A DNA stretch of 35,500 nt from Tannerella sp. oral taxon 808 (GTDB lineage Bacteria > Bacteroidota > Bacteroidia > Bacteroidales > Tannerellaceae). Shown here piece by piece: positions 33,345 through 35,500 of the stretch. The stretch covers positions 1-35,500 of the forward strand of contig MIQB01000016.1 of the NCBI GenBank assembly GCA_002890585.1, read 5' to 3'. The translations under genes and the position numbers were made by a program. How positions within the stretch are numbered: position 1 is the first letter of the stretch; the number at the start of each line of letters is the position of its first letter. The notes under the pieces were generated by a model. It was not told the origin of the DNA. It ran no database searches and saw only the letters and a list, made by a program, of their open reading frames with translations.

Positions 33345-33447
33345 TTGCAGGCCCATCGTCCATTGCTCCGATGGGTTGATCAGTGGGCATTCATTATCAA
33401 TAGCGCGCAGATTCCATTTTTCGCCCGAGGGTCTGTGCAAACGGCGT

Positions 33448-33456
33448 TACTTTTGT
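33448..33456 (+). promoter_or_regulatory. Probable -7 element for the phosphohexomutase gene
   Basis: TACTTTTGT matches TAnnTTTGY, 58 bases upstream of the start. The -33 region is T-rich but has no clean TTTG. Confidence 0.45.
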
Positions 33457-33514
33457 GCACATCAGAAGGGAACGCTTCTGACTAACTACTCACTTCTTAA
33501 AAACATCAATCGTT

Positions 33515-35266
33515 ATGGAGAATACGGAATTATTGGAAATCGTAAGGAAGAAAGCTCAAGCCTGGTTAGGGCCGGAGTATGACGATGAGACCCGACGCGA
33601 GGTGCAAGCCTTGCTCGACAAGGATGACCCCACGGACCTCATCGAGGCTTTCTACAAAGACCTCGAGTTTGGCACCGGCGGACTGCGCGGGATCATGGGC
33701 GCGGGCACGAACCGCATGAACATCTACACCGTCGGCGCCGCCACGCAGGGCCTCTCGAACTACCTCAAGAAGGAGTTCGCAGACCTGAAGCAGATCAAGG
33801 TCGTCATCGGCCACGACTGCCGCAACAACAGCCGCCGCTTCGCCGAGATCTCGGCCGACATCTTCTCCGCCAATGGTATCAAAGTATACCTCTTCGACGC
33901 CCTCCGGCCTACACCCGAGACGTCGTATGCCATCCGCCACCTCGGCTGCCAGAGTGGCATCATCATCACCGCCTCGCATAACCCGAAGGAGTACAACGGT
34001 TACAAGGCCTATTGGGACGACGGCGCGCAGATGATCGCTCCGCACGACAAGAACACCATCGCCGAGGTGAACAAGATCCGCAGCGTATCTGACATCCACT
34101 TTAAGGGCGACAAGTCGCTCATCGAGATCATCGGCGCTGAGATGGACGAACGCTACATCCGCGATTTGACCACGATCTCCCTCTCGCCCGACGCCATCAA
34201 GCGCCACCACGACATGAAGATCGTCTACACCCCGATACACGGTACGGGTGTGCGCCTCGTCCCCATGGCCTTCAAGGCCTTTGGCTTCACGAACATCATC
34301 CATGTGCCTGAGCAAGACGTTGTCAGTGGCAACTTCCCCACCGTCATCTCGCCCAACCCCGAGGAGGCCGCCGCCCTGCACTTGGCCGTAGAGCGGGCCA
34401 AGGCAACGGACGCCGAATTGGTGCTTGCCTCCGACCCTGACGCTGACCGCGTGGGCTCGGCCGTGAAGAACAACGACGGCGAGTGGATCCTGCTCAATGG
34501 CAATCAAGCGGCCATCCTCTTCGTCTACTACCTCCTCACGCGCTGGAAGGAGATGGGCCGACTGAAGGGCAAGGAGTACATCGTCAAGACGATCGTCACC
34601 ACGGAGACGATCCGCGCCATTGCCGAGCGCAACGGCGTGGAGATGTACGACGTCTACACGGGCTTTAAGTGGATCGCCGACATCATGCGCCGTAACGAGG
34701 GCAAGAAGCAATACATCGGCGGCGGCGAGGAGAGCTACGGCTTCCTCTGCGAGGACTTTGTGCGCGACAAGGACTCCGTCTCCGCCTGCTGCATGCTGGC
34801 TGAGATCGCGGCTTGGGCCAAGGATCGCGGCCTGACGCTCTACCAGCTGCTCCAGCAGATCTATTGCGAATACGGATACTCGAAGGAGGTCAACATCTCC
34901 GTGGTGAAGAAGGGCAAGAGTGGCGCCGAAGAGATCGAGGCCATGATGACGCGCTTCCGCAACAATCCGCCCTCAGAGTTGGCCGGATCGAAGGTGGCCA
35001 CGCTCTATGACTACGCCTCGCTGAAGGGGCACAGCTTCACGGAGGGTGAGGACTTCTCGCTGCACATGCCGACGACGTCCAACGTGTTGCAGTATTACGC
35101 CGAAGACCACACGAAGGTCTCCATTCGTCCCTCAGGCACGGAGCCGAAGATCAAGTTCTACATCGAAGTGCACGTCCCTGGCATCCGCACGGCCGACGAC
35201 CTCCGTGCCGCCGAGGCCCAAGCGCTCGAGAAGGTGGAGAAGATCAAAGCCTCGCTTGGCATCTGA
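33515..35266 (+). CDS. Phosphoglucomutase/phosphomannomutase (phospho-sugar mutase)
   Basis: 583 residues, the length of the long PgcA-type alpha-D-phosphohexomutases. The phosphoserine loop is TASHNPKEYNGYK with active S154. The Mg-binding loop DPDADRVG is at 307-314, the sugar-binding loop GGEESYGF at 403-410, and the phosphate-binding loop RPSGTEPKIKFY near 547-558. The N-terminal GTGGLRGIMGAGTNRMN is typical. It interconverts hexose 1- and 6-phosphates (glucose and probably mannose) for glycogen, capsule and LPS sugar supply in the cytoplasm. It is monocistronic: a promoter-like element lies upstream and a strong terminator downstream. Whether glucose or mannose is preferred cannot be judged from motifs. 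Confidence 0.95.
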   Translation: MENTELLEIVRKKAQAWLGPEYDDETRREVQALLDKDDPTDLIEAFYKDLEFGTGGLRGIMGAGTNRMNIYTVGAATQGLSNYLKKEFADLKQIKVVIGHDCRNNSRRFAEISADIFSANGIKVYLFDALRPTPETSYAIRHLGCQSGIIITASHNPKEYNGYKAYWDDGAQMIAPHDKNTIAEVNKIRSVSDIHFKGDKSLIEIIGAEMDERYIRDLTTISLSPDAIKRHHDMKIVYTPIHGTGVRLVPMAFKAFGFTNIIHVPEQDVVSGNFPTVISPNPEEAAALHLAVERAKATDAELVLASDPDADRVGSAVKNNDGEWILLNGNQAAILFVYYLLTRWKEMGRLKGKEYIVKTIVTTETIRAIAERNGVEMYDVYTGFKWIADIMRRNEGKKQYIGGGEESYGFLCEDFVRDKDSVSACCMLAEIAAWAKDRGLTLYQLLQQIYCEYGYSKEVNISVVKKGKSGAEEIEAMMTRFRNNPPSELAGSKVATLYDYASLKGHSFTEGEDFSLHMPTTSNVLQYYAEDHTKVSIRPSGTEPKIKFYIEVHVPGIRTADDLRAAEAQALEKVEKIKASLGI

Positions 35267-35320
35267 TCAGCCCCCGCGCGCAGACCTATCCTTATGACGC
35301 ACGGCGTCACCCCTGAAAGA

Positions 35321-35352
35321 AGGCGTCCCCACTCGCGGGGGCGCCTTTTTTT
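35321..35352 (+). terminator. Rho-independent terminator of the phosphohexomutase gene
   Basis: AGGCGTCCCC (35321-35330) pairs with GGGGGCGCCT (35337-35346, one G-T pair) around ACTCGC, followed by a run of seven T (35346-35352). A smaller stem TGACGC/GCGTCA (35295-35309) lies before it. Confidence 0.92.
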
Positions 35353-35369
35353 GATGGCTCTCAGCGCTT

Positions 35370-35500
35370 AGGAAGCCTTCCGAGGTCTAAAATCACTGAT
35401 TCCGGAGGTTAGGAAGCCTTCCGAGGTCTAAAATCACTGATTCCAGAGGTTAGGAAGCCTTCCGAGGTCTAAAATCACTGATTCCGGAGGTTAGGAAGCC
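35370..35500. repeat. 41-bp tandem repeat, at least three units, continuing beyond the right edge
   Basis: AGGAAGCC begins at 35370, 35411, 35452 and 35493, so the period is exactly 41 bp. Units are nearly identical (GG versus AG in TTCCGGAGG is one visible change). Each holds the near-palindromes GGAAGCCTTCC and AATCACTGATT. It begins right after the terminator of the phosphohexomutase. Confidence 0.95.

Overview
The window looks like chromosomal DNA of a Gram-negative Bacteroidota, most likely a GC-rich Porphyromonas/Tannerella-type oral or gut relative. The reasons are: -7-like boxes of the form TAnnTTTG upstream of several genes, A-rich translation starts instead of strong Shine-Dalgarno sites, lipid A synthesis (LpxB), secreted lipoproteins, Cys-type leucine-rich repeats of the InlJ kind, a DUF6261 protein, and the GH3/serine-hydrolase fusion typical of the phylum. 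The species is inference; no rRNA or tRNA gene was seen.

Layout. 1-3.6 kb (minus strand): a DUF262 protein cut by the left edge, then a TetR / FabH-like / FabG lipid cassette. 4.0-4.5 kb: an array of ten 42-bp units (copy A). 4.6-11.8 kb (plus): a tripartite RND efflux operon (TolC, lipoprotein adaptor, permease), then a 26-unit minisatellite, then a small PII-like protein that probably belongs to the pump locus. 11.9-13.7 kb: a complete EcoRI-type restriction-modification pair preceded by a strong hairpin. 13.7-19.2 kb: envelope genes, with cardiolipin synthase divergent from surE, lpxB and an MsbA-like ABC exporter. 19.2-19.7 kb: the second 42-bp array (copy B, opposite orientation). 19.8-20.7 kb: an RluA-type pseudouridine synthase. 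20.8-32.0 kb (minus strand): a thioredoxin-fold lipoprotein-like or secreted protein without CxxC, an MgtC-like membrane protein, a lipoprotein alpha/beta hydrolase, a duplicated EF-hand/LRR surface protein, pyrD, pyrK, a DUF6261 protein and a GH3-serine hydrolase fusion. Much of this block is clearly more AT-rich than the flanks. 32.3-35.3 kb (plus): a secreted endonuclease/exonuclease/phosphatase-fold protein and a phosphohexomutase with a strong terminator, followed by the start of a 41-bp tandem array that runs off the right edge.

Working together. The TolC/adaptor/RND set forms one drug or metabolite efflux machine. LpxB makes the lipid A disaccharide and the adjacent ABC exporter is well placed to flip it or a related lipid. 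PyrD and PyrK form the NAD-linked dihydroorotate dehydrogenase. The EcoRI-type nuclease and methylase form a self-contained defence module inserted between the pump locus and cls.

The most unusual content is non-coding. Four tandem arrays of at least two unrelated sequence families all have units of 41-42 bp, close to four helical turns. Two of them form a repeated element (conserved leader plus ten units) whose units carry phased alternating purine-pyrimidine tracts kept up by transitions. The EcoRI homologue also has Lys at the position equivalent to Ala138, a specificity-determining residue in EcoRI.
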